Of a stretch of 64,000 nt of DNA, positions 30,901 through 39,868 are shown in pieces. A program made the position numbers and the translations under genes. Source of the DNA: Limnomonas spitsbergensis (Eukaryota > Chlorophyta > Chlorophyceae > Chlamydomonadales). Below the pieces are notes generated by a model. That model was not told the DNA's origin and did not search any database. It saw nothing but the letters and a program-made list of their open reading frames with translations. Location of the stretch: NCBI GenBank assembly GCA_037349105.1, contig JAYJMM010000036.1, forward strand, positions 4,190,001-4,254,000, given 5' to 3'. The stretch's first letter is position 1, and every line of letters begins with the position of its first letter.

Positions 30901-32730
30901 CATGCATCCTGTTCAGTCACAACGAAGGCCATGGCATGCTTTGTTCTTGTCATTGCAGTCCTGCTATAGTGCTGAGTAGTATTTCTTTAGGTCGACTATG
31001 CACTGCCTACATCCAATCTTTCATGCCATGTGTATTCCAGGACCTGCATGGCAGCGCGCTGGTACAACGGCATGAGGCCACCCACGTCGACGTTGCCAAC
31101 CTTAACGGAAAGGGCAAGCTGGTAAGCATGCTAGGAATGGGGGGTATGTTATATGTGTTGCTAGCCAGCTGACCATGTTTGACGGCTAGGTAAGGCTGGT
31201 AGGCATGCTAGGAGTGGGCGATATGTTATATGTGCTGCTAGCCAGCTGACCATGTTTGACGGCTAGGTAAGGCTGGTAAGCATGCTAGGAGTGGGCGATA
31301 TGTAAATGTGTTGCTAGCCAGCTGACCATGTTTGACGGCTAGGTAACGCTGGTAAGCATGCTAGGAGTGGGCGATATGTAAATGTGTTGCTAGCCAGCTG
31401 GCCATGCACTGCTGTCCATGCAGGGGCTGTAAGGCTCCTCGGTTGCCTGGGCTGGGGGGAGACTGGGGGAGCCCGAACTTGGGGGCAGCAAAAGTCTTTG
31501 AAGGCAAGGACATGCTGGCAAGCATGCTAGCAGTGGGCGCTGCATTGCTAGCTGGCTGTGTGCTGTGCTTATCGGGCGTGTGAGACTCCTTAACAAATAT
31601 GAGGGCAAGGGCCTGCTGGTAAGCCTGCTAGGAGTGGGCGATATGTTGATGGCTGGCTGTGCGCTGTCCTTACCGGGCGTATGAGACTCCTCAACAGCCT
31701 AGGCTGGAAGGGAGGGCAGAGCGATCCTGCTGTTGGATAAGCTGGTAAGCCTGCTAGGAGTAGGGCATCAGTTGTTTGCCAGCTGGCCAGGAACTGCTTT
31801 CCATGCAGTGGTGAGGAGATTCCTTGGCAGTCTGGGCTGGGGGGAGGACTGAGCAAGCCTGGTCTTAGGCAGCCGACAAGGCAGGAAACATATTTTTGAG
31901 GGCAAGCTGGTAAGCCTATAAGCATTAGGGCATCGTGTTTCTAGAAAGCTGGCCAGGCTCTGCTGTGCTTGTTGTGGTGAGGACGTTCCTCGGCAGTCTG
32001 GGCTGGGGGGAGGACTGAGCGAGCTTGGCCTTAGGCAGTCGACAAGGCAGGAAAGATATTGGAGGGCAAGCTGGTGAGCCTGCAAGGAGTAGGGGCATCG
32101 TGTTGCAAGCCAGCTGGCCACGCTCTGCTGTGCTGTGCTTTGCTTGTTGCGGTGAGGAGATTCCTTGGCAGTCTGGGCTGGGGGGGGAGGACTGAGCAAG
32201 CCTGGCCTTAGGTAGCCTACAAGGCAGGAAAGATATTGGTGGGCAAGCTGGTGAGCCTGTAATGAGTAGGGGCGTCCTGTCGCGTGCCAGATGGCCATGC
32301 ACTGCTATGCATGTCGGGGTTATGAGGCTCATCAGCAGCTTGGGATGGGGGGGACTGAGCATGCCTGATCATGGGTAGCCTGCTTGGCAGGAAACATATT
32401 GAATGTCAGCTGAAGCGTTGTATACTTGTATGTGCATGCTGTGGGGCACAAGGCCGCCAACTGTGAAAGCAAGGTCAGGCTGGTAAGCATGCATGCCAAG
32501 GGTAGGTACGGTGTTCCTAGTCGGCCATGCAATGTGCAGGCAAGGGTGGAAAAGAGAGGGACGACTGCGCTACGTAGGGTGACGATTCAGGGAAGGACGC
32601 AGCTTTTTAGGCCTGCTGAAAATCCTGAATGATGATCCTGAATGATGAAACCATCTTGCAGGTCAAGCGGTTCGCAAAGGAAGGAGAATACAACACATCG
32701 ACAGTGGATGCAACCGCTGATTTTCTTTAA
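18945..32730 (+). CDS. Strand-rich, probable beta-barrel organelle envelope protein, about 500 aa
   Basis: Exons: 18945-18998, 19083-19290, 20043-20124, about 21255-21340, 21517-21624, 22052-22139, 22691-22840, 23933-24017, 25597-25822, 26429-26524, 30063-30212, 31041-31121 and 32662-32730. Phases close everywhere except around exon 4, whose acceptor I cannot place and whose donor may be 21329 or 21341. The protein begins MGISTS and ends TADFL. Alternating polar/hydrophobic stretches such as LRYSSPVFTCGVILTP, HNNFTASVEMLRGRLLVTSF, WLIKARVGTG with VGLRAWFQP, and LRFGIKLQVENFG suggest many amphipathic beta strands. The cue VVGITNYLDVGVQM seems conserved-looking, but I cannot name the family. 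A plant mitochondrial or plastid outer-envelope barrel is an inference. Exon 10 may instead end at 26544 (CAG|GTCAGT), which would need another exon. Nearly every intron is expanded by repeats. Confidence 0.7.
20165..20345 (-). repeat. Family R3 dispersed repeat in beta-barrel gene intron 3
   Basis: It runs from ACGTTGTTTGGGGATGAGGG through CGCCAGATTTCAGTCAGAAA to CATACCCGAGGGAAGGCAAT. Opposite-strand copies are at 49745-49925 and 63190-63350. The size of about 180 bp and lack of coding suggest a MITE-like or SINE-like element. Confidence 0.65.
20395..20510. repeat. Family M repeat in beta-barrel gene intron 3
   Basis: It contains GCACGATCCGGCTCGATACG and a diverged TACTATCAAGGTAGAACGAT core. 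It directly follows the R3 element, as the M and R3 copies at 14945-15200 also adjoin each other. Confidence 0.6.
21755..21815 (+). other. G-rich tract in intron 5 of the beta-barrel gene
   Basis: A run of about 13 G is followed by GGGGAGTGGGTGGGGAAGGGGG. Four or more G runs within 60 bp on the transcribed-sense strand could form a G-quadruplex in the pre-mRNA. This is a sequence-based possibility only. Confidence 0.4.
22290..22690. repeat. Degenerate repeat ending at the exon 7 acceptor
   Basis: Units contain CAGGC(T/A)GNAAAACATGCC followed by ATCCGCTTCAAA. The last unit reads GCAGGCAGCAAAACATGCCG and runs directly into the acceptor TTCACTCTAG at 22690. Copies are visible near 22305, 22375, 22530 and 22660. 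Confidence 0.65.
22826..23700. repeat. Exon 7 end plus donor copied twice downstream
   Basis: The exon 7 junction CCGCAGCCG|GTAAGTTT at 22832-22848 recurs as CCGCAGCCGGTAAGTTTGTA near 23047 and as CCGCAGCCGTGAAGTTTGTA near 23567. Shared flanks (CATCAAAAGTACC; GAAGCCTGC with CTCATCCAA) show that longer units were duplicated. Confidence 0.75.
24008..24235. repeat. Exon 8 donor embedded in telomere-like repeat
   Basis: The junction AACCG|GTGTGTTCAGGG is followed by about six further units of the form AAGCCGGTGTGCTCAGGGTT TAGGGTT with changes at the GT in some copies. The unit mixes the donor with TTTAGGG-type sequence. Confidence 0.75.
24826..24905 (+). pseudogene. Ghost copy of exon 9 start with its acceptor
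   Basis: GCTGCCCTCCAG|GCGGGTGTTGAACCC at about 24841-24867 is a near copy of the true exon 9 junction GCTGCCCTCCAG|GCGAGTGTTCAACCC at 25585-25611. Upstream flanks also match (GAGCGTGTGAGCATGTGG against GAGTGCGAGCATTTGG). The two copies bracket the 24950-25557 array. The ghost would read RRVLNPLGNLDAR and then diverge. Confidence 0.75.
24950..25557. repeat. CTGCCCC/ATGCTGG array in intron 8 of the beta-barrel gene
   Basis: A 600-bp mosaic of 12- and 15-bp words, CCCCTGCTGCCC and CCCATGCTGGCC. All six frames stay largely open, which gives several spurious long reading frames. On the sense strand it is pyrimidine-rich and lies 40 bp before the exon 9 acceptor. Confidence 0.93.
25762..25950 (+). 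repeat. Three tandem 61-bp copies of the exon 9 3' end and donor
   Basis: The unit from GGCATGCCGGATCTACCAGA to CTGTCATGGCAG|GT is repeated so that donor-like CAG|GT sites fall at 25823, 25884 and 25945. The first two are GTATGT and the third GTACGT. Only the first keeps the frame into exon 10 at 26429, because 61 is not a multiple of three. Confidence 0.9.
26030..26225 (-). mobile_element. SINE-like element (family S), minus orientation
   Basis: On the minus strand it starts CTTCTTCTTCTTGACTCAGC, has the B-box-like GGCTTGGTCCCAATCGG and ends CTCGTAGCAAAAAAAAGAAA. The CTCGTAGC plus A-tail end matches the 13685-13870 copy closely. It lies in intron 9. Confidence 0.65.
26485..26870 (+). repeat. 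Three copies of exon 10 end with donor-like site
   Basis: GTGGGCCTG(C/T)GTGCCTGGTT(C/T)CAGCCC through TGTGTGCAATGCAGGT(C/T)AGTGCAGGGCTGGC occurs at about 26487, 26625 and 26773. Only the first copy is continuous with the coding exon. The units are separated by G-rich runs. Confidence 0.85.
27127..29207. repeat. 2.1-kb array of a 23-bp minisatellite, intron 10
   Basis: About 90 copies of a 23-bp unit built on GTAGTACCTGGAGTGAACCC, with A/G alternation in CCCAGGG against CCCGGGG. Copies are highly uniform. Because no frame of the minus strand holds a stop, frames of up to 746 codons are open there. These repeat every 23 residues (three units) and are not believed to be genes. Confidence 0.97.
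29740..29995 (-). mobile_element. SINE-like element (family S) with internal insertion, minus
   Basis: On the minus strand it begins TTTCAGCTACAATTCAGCCA. About 190 bp further on it has GTCAAGATTTGTTCCCCATCGG and CGAGTGGCGGCTGCC. The extra length compared with other copies suggests a second insertion. It is in intron 10. Confidence 0.45.
30362..30500 (+). mobile_element. SINE-like element (family S), plus orientation
   Basis: It has CAGTTCAGCTACATCCAGGC, then GTTTGGTCTCCACCGGCCCA in the B-box region and GTGATGGCC after it. It is followed by a short AACCCTAAACCCTAAACCC run. It lies in intron 11. Confidence 0.5.
30705..30840 (-). mobile_element. SINE-like element (family S), minus orientation
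   Basis: On the minus strand: TTCGCTACATGTCACCTACA, CTGCTTTGGCCAGGAGTTG, GGTTTGGTCCCAATCTT and an end with ACAAAAAAGGC. It lies in intron 11. Confidence 0.58.
31110..32520 (+). repeat. About ten copies of exon 12 end plus donor, filling intron 12
   Basis: The junction GGCAAGCTG|GTAAGCATGCTAGG (donor at 31122) recurs at about 31199, 31276, 31352, 31615, 31742, 31911, 32068, 32248 and 32480, as AAGGCTGGTAAGCATG, GAGGGCAAGCTGGTAAGCC or GGGCAAGCTGGTGAGCC. A damaged copy (GCTGGCAAGC) is near 31513. Early units are about 77 bp and later ones 130-180 bp with a shared GGCAGTCTGGGCTGGGGGGA block. Confidence 0.88.
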
Positions 32731-33786
32731 ATCAAGGCATGCCAGCTGGGAATGTGGTGATTCATGGGGTGCAGGGACAGCTGTTGGCAGCAAAGGAGGG
32801 AGAGTAACTCGGCTGGTGAACTTTCACCGTCTCCTGCCGGATCGTACTACCATGCAGCAAAAAATGTCGCATGCATGCAGGGGGAGGGGGGCCAGTGGAT
32901 AGTCGATGAATCGTTTTGCCGAGAGATGCATGGGATGCGCCACCCGGCACGGCAATCTGGGAAGGGACAGGGGAGCGTAAGCATGTGCATACATGAGACA
33001 ATGACATTACACCTCTGGGCCCTGCCTGTTCAAAAAAGGCTCGGTCGCGTGGGCGCCCAACTTTCCGTTTGGAAGAAAAGAAACTGAAAGTAAGAGGGAA
33101 AGAAGGAGAATAAGACAAAGGAGAAAGAAATACCCCCCCCCTCAAAGAGGAAAAAGGTAGCCCGAGGTATCCTTTGCCCCTCTTAAGCATATTCCCCAAG
33201 AAGGCAAAGAAAAGCAACACATCTAGGCCTCGACAATCCGTACAACGTCCTCAACAAAAGTCAGAGCCTCCCATACAAGCCCCTGCTAGGCCTACTGGGA
33301 GTCTGGGATCAAGTCTTGAAAGACCTGTGGATGGGGGGCCAGGAAACAGAGCTTGACGCCGTAGTGTTGAAGGGCCTCAAAGTGCTGGCCGGGAGCGGTG
33401 TTGTAGCTTGAACACGAAATACCCTTGGCTTGCGTGCTTTCTCCTCATTACTGGTGGTCCTGCTTCTAGGCTAGTCTCTTCAGGGGCTGGGGATACGGTT
33501 TGCCCGACCTTTGTGTTCTTTTTGTTTGGTGGGTAAACTTGCTATCCTTTCTTTCCACTTATGCCTTCTCCCTTGACTCTCCGACCTGTCTTTTTTGTTT
33601 GCCGACGTGGCCGAGCTTCGTCTCAGCATGGCCCAGAGGTAGAATACTGGAATGTCATTAACTGGTAGTCATGTTAATATGTTATCACCAAGGCCCCTTC
33701 TATCACCCCAGGGTTTCTGATCCCATTGTATATTGGGGTTTGTTATTATCTACACTTCTAGGATTGGCTGCCAAATGGTTTACATT
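32731..33786. other. Intergenic with retrotransposon tails
   Basis: After the beta-barrel gene stop there is no supported exon. Positions 33000-33245 are a family L tail on the minus strand (ACACCTCTGGGCCCTGCC; GGGCGCCCAACTTTCC). Positions 33595-33660 hold a plus-strand tail end (GACGTGGCCGAGCTTCG; GCCCAGAGGTAGAATACTGG). Confidence 0.6.
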
Positions 33787-33965
33787 CAGCCATGCCGGTC
33801 TGGTGTAAGCCGTGTTGCTTGAGCTATCGGCCATGCCGGTCTGGTGTAAGCCGTGTTGCTTCAGCCATCGGCCATGCCGGTCTGGTGTAAGCCGTGTTGC
33901 TTCAGCCATCGGCCATGCCGGTCTGGTGTAAGCCGTGTTGCTTCAGCCATCGGCCATGCCATGGA
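33787..33965. repeat. 41-bp tandem repeat, four copies
   Basis: The unit GCCATGCCGGTCTGGTGTAA plus GCCGTGTTGCTTCAGCCATC is repeated four times with almost no change. It ends where the retrotransposon coding fragment begins. Confidence 0.93.
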
Positions 33966-33969
33966 TGGG

Positions 33970-35270
33970 CCTTGGTTCCCTATAAAGTGGCTGTTGGGTG
34001 GCTGGTTGGGTAGGACGGGCATGTTATCACGAGGCGGGCTATATTGGGAACAGAAACTTACGGAGGAGGACATGAACATCATCATCACCATAGGGAGGCG
34101 GAGGTCGCATACTGCGTGCACACTGACCGATTCGCTGCAGCTCCAGCCACTACAGCGAGACTGGTGGACCCATATCCTCCGCTTCTACAATGCAGCGGTG
34201 GCACCGGCGGCACAGCTATACAGCCCTCTCATGGCTCAAGCCATGGCAGCAGATATGCAGCTTGCAGTCAGCCAGGGCACTCTAGGCAAACTAAGCAGCC
34301 GCACCTGGTGCTCTGATCTGCTGGGTGCATTAGAGGAGCTGGAGCGGGGGGCAGCACCCCCACCTTGCGCGAGGCAGCAGCTGCCCTACAGCGCCTACCC
34401 GTCACAGAGGTGTTGGCACTCGTTGACGCAGCCTACGAGCAAGCACGGCTGGACGCAAGCGGCGGTGGGGACCCCAGGGACCCTACCACCGAGCACAGAT
34501 CTGCGGCGACATACCGCGCCTGGTTCCAGTCCACGGCGGGTGCCGTGCTGGTGCAAGCCAAGAGCCGCACTAGCCAGATGGAGTGTGCTTGTGTGCGCAT
34601 AAAGTTGCGACTGCGTCTCGGCGCGATCAGCACAGCTGATACCAGAGGACGGCGCAACGGTCAGCGGCGAGAGGCACGTTGCTGCCAGCGCTGTTGGGCA
34701 CGGGGGGATAGCGAGCAAGTGGAGGATGCGCTACATGTGTGCTTCCAGTGCCCTAGTGTCAGGGAGCAGTTACAGGAGCGGGGGTGGGCAGGTCCTCCGG
34801 ACGCAGCCACTAACCTCCACCAGCTGTACCAGGCTGAGCAGGGGTGGGATGCACTTGCTTTTGTGGACTGTATGTGCTGTGGGCATTGTTGAGGGTTAGT
34901 CTCTAGGGTTTCTGAGGCGCCGGTGTCGTTTGCCTTTCCGGCCTTCTCTTTGATCGTTTTTTGTTTGTTTTGTGGTTGTTGTTGTTTGCCCCCTTATTAG
35001 ATTCTTCCTTTCTCCCTTGTTATCAGTGGGGCGCCCTCGCGGCCAAGCAGGGGTGGGATACGCTTGCTTGTGTGGCCTTTTTTTTGAGAGGCTTTGTTCA
35101 GGGCTACTCTTTAGTGGAACTCAGGTGTCGGACTTGGTCTTCTTTGCCTTCCCGGCCTCTCCTTTTGTTCCTTCCCCCCCCCCTCTTCCTTTCAGTTTCT
35201 TCTTTTCTCCCTTCTGAACAGTTGGGCGCCCACTTTGAGCGGGCCCAGAGGTGTAACCGACGTTATTGAC
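33970..35270 (+). mobile_element. Non-LTR retrotransposon 3' fragment, copy 1
   Basis: The C-terminal region of a LINE-type polyprotein is visible in two frames joined by a frameshift near 34370. The first half reads MAADMQLAVSQGTLGKLSSR and the second ends in a Cys/His cluster, CCQRCWARGDSEQ followed by DALHVCFQCPSV, like the zinc-knuckle end of such proteins. The stop is at 34892. The 3' region carries pyrimidine-rich sequence and the terminal motif GTTGGGCGCCCACTTTGAGC up to about 35270. It holds a second nested tail-like stretch near 35025-35100. The copy lacks the reverse transcriptase part. Confidence 0.75.
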
Positions 35271-35734
35271 ACTTACCGATTCATCGATCCCATCCCCAGA
35301 TCGCACAAAGGCTCAGACCTATCTACCGGTACCAGAGAACTCGACGAATTAAGGTGGCAGTGCATGACATTCTTGCCTGGCGATACTAGGTTTCAGATAT
35401 CTCGGTCTCAACTCTGGTGTATACTGGATGCAGGCCCGTCCTACTAGTGGCAGGATCGATCGGGTGGGGATCGCCGATGTCGATGAGGACGGGTGCGTGG
35501 GTGTACCATGAGGATTGGAGGTTCAAATACCGGTAACCCCGGGGATCATGTCCGCACGTTTCGTGCTTTTGGTGTATTTTCTGTTTCTGTACCCCCGGGT
35601 GTCTTCGCACTTTTCCGGAGGTGTCTTCAGTCGCCCGGGGGCGACCAACCATAAGCGTGTCAGTGCGATAGCGCACAATGTGCAATAAGCGACTCACACC
35701 CGCACAGCAAAATTACTCACGGGCGGTTAGATTC

Positions 35735-36150
35735 GTTAGGTGGAGATGTCATTGCCGCGCAGCGCATTCTGGCTAGTTTGCAATACATTTAGAATAAAAT
35801 ATTGCCTACATCCGACGTTGAGTACTAGAGATCCACATTGCTAATTCGCTTCATCTGATCGAGGCCGCACTTGCGGCGGAAGAGTACGTAGCAACTAGCA
35901 ACCCAGTCCGTGCATGCCGAGCGTCGCCAGTCGCTCGCTTGGGTGCGTTGGATGGATCGTTGGCCGTCGAGAGATGTCATCTCCCCGCAACGCATAAGCT
36001 GCAATAGCTATTCCAATACATATCGCACACACCCGACGTTGAGTACATTAAACGCACATTGTCAGTATTTTAAGGCGCACTTGCGGCGCGCGGAAGACCA
36101 CGTATCAAGCCGGCCCGGTGCCTGCCGAGCGTCGTGGGCCGTCGAGACGG
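35735..36150. repeat. Direct duplication of about 230 bp
   Basis: 35745-35965 and 35970-36150 share (C/A)CCGACGTTGAGTAC, GGCGCACTTGCGGCG-type and TGCCGAGCGTCG blocks in the same order. No coding signal is visible. Confidence 0.65.
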
Positions 36151-36903
36151 CATGGGGCCCAATTCCACTAGGGCGCTCGACGGAACACGTTCCGGTGGCG
36201 GTTTATCTGGTTGGGCGAGGCTTCAGCCACGCTGGCTGAAAAAACTTGAAACGCAATTCCACTTGTCTCCGGAATGTGTTCGGGTACGGCTGAGACCGAA
36301 TCTTCCTAGTGAACAGCCTGTCAGGCATTTGCCTTATCGCTTCGTGTATCTAGAGTGTTCTGTCTACTTGTCTCGCTTAGCATGATAGTCCTGCTTGACA
36401 AACTGTCGAGTTGCAAGGTACGTGCAGCCAGGGATGCCCTGGCACTGTCGAAGTTGGGTGTAGCAAATTCAGGCCGCTGCTAAACGATAGCCCAGGCGAT
36501 CGGAGGGACTGCTAGGGGGCACACGTCGACATTCGCCATTGGGTTGGCCAGATCGGTGCCAACTTCTACGCGGGAAAGATTCAAGTGTGGCTCCTGTTAA
36601 GGATATGCGTCGGCCATGGCAGCAGGAACGGGCGAAAAGGAGTTTTCAGAACGAAAGAAAGATGACGGCGATGGAAATTTGAACATGAGGACGAAGTTGT
36701 CCACGCTGTCGGAGCGTTGATGCGAAGTATTTTTGCATCGCTCAAAATAGGAGCGATGCAAAATATGGCACTTAACGGGTACGGCAGCGCCACGCTGGCG
36801 CCACGCTGGCGTTCCGGTGCCATTCCGGTGACAAGTGGAATTGGGGAGGGTGAGCTGGCATGCCATTTCCGCGTTCCGGTGACAAGTGGAATTGGGCCCA
36901 TGG
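36151..36903. mobile_element. Candidate terminal-inverted-repeat element, about 750 bp
   Basis: The left end CATGGGGCCCAATTCCACT at 36151 is inverted at the right end as AGTGGAATTGGGCCCATGG near 36885-36903. An inner pair (AATTCCACTTGTCTCCGGAA and TTCCGGTGACAAGTGGAATT) is also inverted. No transposase is seen, and target duplications are unclear. Confidence 0.4.
36731..36766. other. Short inverted repeat (hairpin)
   Basis: TTTTGCATCGCTC and GAGCGATGCAAAA form a 13-bp perfect stem with a 7-base loop, inside the candidate inverted-repeat element. Confidence 0.6.
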
Positions 36904-37184
36904 TATGTTAGTTTGGGCGCGTCTTTTGATTTTTGTTTGTCACTTTCTTTGTCCAGGCACACTTATTTTACTGTCTGCCCTAGGAGATCCCTAATCTCCG
37001 ATCTTCGATAGATGACGTACACGATTGGCAGGACAGACGGCAGTAAGATCTGACTCGACAGGCAGGCGAAAAGGGTAAACACAAAAAAAATTGACCAGGC
37101 GTCATATCTCACTCGCACGATCTTTCACGCAGGCCTCCGCATCCCACATAATTCGGGCAACCAAACAGGAGGCATTCATCCATC

Positions 37185-38313
37185 ATGAAATTCGACAAGG
37201 ACGATGCTGGGCTCGCTGCGACTGCGATGGTATCTGGAGGATTCGGCTTGGGCTTTTTGGTCGCACCTATGATCCTTGAAAAGGTGAAGCTGCTGGCCGG
37301 AATTATGTTTCCCCAGCTGAGATCGACTGCTGACTGCCCTCTTGCGACCTCATGATCTGTGACGAATCGTCACTGACGATGGATCGAGTCAGCATCGGTA
37401 GCATCGGCATCAATCACAGCCTTTGTTGCGTGCTGACGTCAGTTGCTGGCCGCATTGCTGCAACCCAACTTGCAGTCGTGACCTCATACACGACAACGCT
37501 TATGACTTATCGCCTCTCATTTCAGAAGATGTTTATCTTCCCCATCGCCTTGCTGTTTGGTAAACGGTGTAGCTGAAGCTAGCCAGGTCATGATACCGGT
37601 AGTTACATACACAACGGGAACTAAGATATCTGTCAACGATCTCGATCAATCATTGAGTGGACTCTTTGGGGCTTTATTTGGGGCTCGATCGGCAAGGTAA
37701 CGCCGGTCTGAGCTTTCCTCAGCCTGGCTTTGACGACGCCCTGATGCATCACCTTTTGTTTCCAGGTTACTCTAGATACAATGAAATGTTAAATTCAGCT
37801 GCATCACGGCCCGCGTCTGAGGCAGGCGGGGCTGATGGCTGATGCTGCAAAGTGCAAAACTGCAAATCCTGCTCCTCATAGTCCGTTGGCTGGTCTATTA
37901 ACACAGCCCAACTGCTAATCAGGACTTCTGACGATGCCCACTGCCGCCTAATCAATCTTACACCCCTCTTTCAGACGATGATGACCAAGACAACCACCAT
38001 GGATTCATGGGGCGGGAAAGACCGCGGCTTCTGCGCTGGGATTGCGATGGTCACACTTGCGGCCCGGGACGCCGCCCTCATGAGCAACAAGGATGCCACG
38101 CCCAAAACTAAGAAGCGTGCTAACGTTGTGAACGGTATCGCCTTTGCCGGCTGGGCGCTTTACAGCTTGAAGAACACGCAGGATGGCTCCTTCAACAAGG
38201 CGGCTGGTTATAGCAACAGCGCGGTCTGCGCGGGTGTCTCAGCTCTCAACCTCTACCAGGGTCTGAAGAAAAACGATACGGGCAATGCGTCAGAGAAGAA
38301 GGAGAGGAAGTAG
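37185..38313 (+). CDS. Small membrane protein with about four hydrophobic segments, unidentified
   Basis: Two exons, 37185-37283 and 37975-38313, join in phase 0 at AAG|gtgaag and ttcag|ACG to give 145 aa. Hydrophobic segments are LAATAMVSGGFGLGFLVAPM, FCAGIAMVTLAARDAALM, NVVNGIAFAGWALYSL and SNSAVCAGVSALNLYQGL. Small Gly/Ala residues are frequent, as in packed helices. The C-terminus KKERK is basic. The start has no upstream in-frame ATG in the exon. Cryptic sites in the intron (at 37531 and 37767) could add one or two extra small exons. I do not recognise the family. The gene is flanked by repeat elements on both sides. Confidence 0.6.
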
Positions 38314-38429
38314 GCCTAGGCTGTAGGGCTTGACTGGTGCAAGTTCATCCAGCCCAGTATAATGGCTTTAATGTGTGTGAAGGGGAAGAACTGTGTTGCA
38401 AGTTAGTTGTAACTCAAGTGGCTTTTTGT

Positions 38430-38474
38430 TTGCACTTGGCAATTTCCCCTATCTGGGGAAATTGCCAAGTGCAA
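38430..38474 (+). other. Perfect 20-bp stem hairpin in the 3' region of the membrane-protein gene
   Basis: Arms 38430-38449 and 38455-38474 (TTGCACTTGGC... / ...GCCAAGTGCAA) pair fully around a 5-base loop TATCT. Part of the right arm region is then repeated (GCAATTTCCCCAGATAGG). It lies about 120 bases after the stop at 38313, so it may be in the 3' UTR. Confidence 0.8.
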
Positions 38475-38670
38475 TTTCCCCAGATAGGCACGTGGGCAAA
38501 GCTTGACTCAAGCCAAGCTTTTTGTTTACATCTACCCTTTTACGTTGGACATGCAACATGTTATCAAGTAAAAGGTGGAGGGGGATGTTGCTCATCACTT
38601 TTCGTATTTTTCCTCTGTATAACAAGCCTCTAGACGCGTTTGATTCAACCTTGTTTGCAATGTTTTTTGG

Positions 38671-38928
38671 TTGAAAGAAACGTTGGGAATCCAAGGCGTC
38701 TCAATGCAATTGGTGCGTATTGATTGTAATCCCCGTCATATGCTTGTGGAAATTCAAAAACTGTGGCACACTTCGTGTACTATACTCGAAAGCACTAAAG
38801 CAGTTGCCCGCTTCATTGGCCCGCAAGTAGGCTCGCAAGATACGACTATGATATGGAATATTTTTGACCAAATTATGTCTTACAGTCACAAACGCATGTT
38901 ACGCGCTGTGCAAGCGCTTTATCACTGA
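38671..38928 (+). CDS. AT-rich open frame, unidentified, possibly retrotransposon part
   Basis: An 85-codon frame with lower GC than its neighbours, reading MKETLGIQGVSMQLVRID and ending KRMLRAVQALYH. Its final residues line up with the position just upstream of the reverse transcriptase fragment, where LINE proteins often have an ALY-type motif, and the next codons (AVYKLTL) continue that after a stop. The upstream part has no match I recognise. It may be a degraded piece of the same element or of foreign origin. Confidence 0.35.
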   Translation: MKETLGIQGVSMQLVRIDCNPRHMLVEIQKLWHTSCTILESTKAVARFIGPQVGSQDTTMIWNIFDQIMSYSHKRMLRAVQALYH

Positions 38929-39300
38929 GCCGTCTACAAGCTCACACTCTCACAGATGGCCCTAAAGCACTAGCCCTGTGCCTTGCACCAGCGGTATCAA
39001 GCAAGGCTGCCCTCTCAGCCCCCTCCTCTTCAGCCTCTATATCAGCGACCTGCCAGGCAAGATCGCAGCCCACGGCCCGGCAGAGAGCGTTGCGCTGGGG
39101 GCAGCCAGGGCGGCGATTCAGGTCCTCTTCTATGCGGATGATCTCTCCCTACTAGCCAGCAGCCCGGCAGAGCTGCAGTGCATGCTAGATGCCCGTCGTA
39201 TGCTTTGTTGAGGCCTAGTGTTGTTGCTTCTCTTTACCTTCTTGGCGAAAAGACTTGACAGGGGCAACCGGGCAAGGATACTTCGGGCTGCCTTCTCCTT
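38929..39300 (+). mobile_element. Non-LTR reverse transcriptase fragment joined to family L tail
   Basis: 38978-39211 encodes the core reverse transcriptase motifs SGIKQGCPLSPLLF, LYISDLPG and FYADDLSLLASS. The frame then runs straight into GTTGAGGCCTAGTGTTGTTG, the sequence that follows the zinc-knuckle end in the 42.2-kb copy. So several hundred codons between the polymerase core and the C-terminus are missing, and this is an internally deleted copy. A family M piece lies at about 39305. Confidence 0.8.
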
Positions 39301-39868
39301 TAAAAGATAGCACAATCCGGATACGCTTCTGCTCCGGTCCGCTCCGCTTCGATACAGCGGGCTAGGAGTATGAGTACCTTGCAGTCAAAAACTTGTTTCA
39401 GGCACATACGGTACTGGCATATAAAGACATGAAAATGGTTGCATGCCAGCAGACAGCCCCCATGCATGCCCAGATGCCCCCCCCTACTGGCAAAGTAACC
39501 ATTCATCTATGCAGCATGCATGCATGCACATTAGTTAGGGCTTAGGACCATGCAAAATGCTGTGGCAAAACAGGCAATGATTGATGCAGTCCCCTACTCC
39601 TGAACTGTCCAAACAGTAACAACCGTTGGTAGTTGCCATGCATCACTAATTTCCCCTCAAATTTTCCCCTTTGCCCTTCAAATCTGCAACCTCGCCTGAT
39701 ACCGTCGGTATGCAGAATTTGGCAACTTTGGCTCAGGTTCCTAGGATGAAGGCTGGGTTTTCTTGGCTCGTGAAGTGCTGAATTGCTGGTCGATCGGACG
39801 ATTCGAACATGGCTCGGATACCGTAGTCACAAACGTGTTTCGTTTTTTTCTAAGTTCGCTGTCCCTTA

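Noticed and set aside
32764..33087. 107-codon plus-strand frame
   Set aside because: It runs into a minus-strand retrotransposon tail and has no recognisable content.
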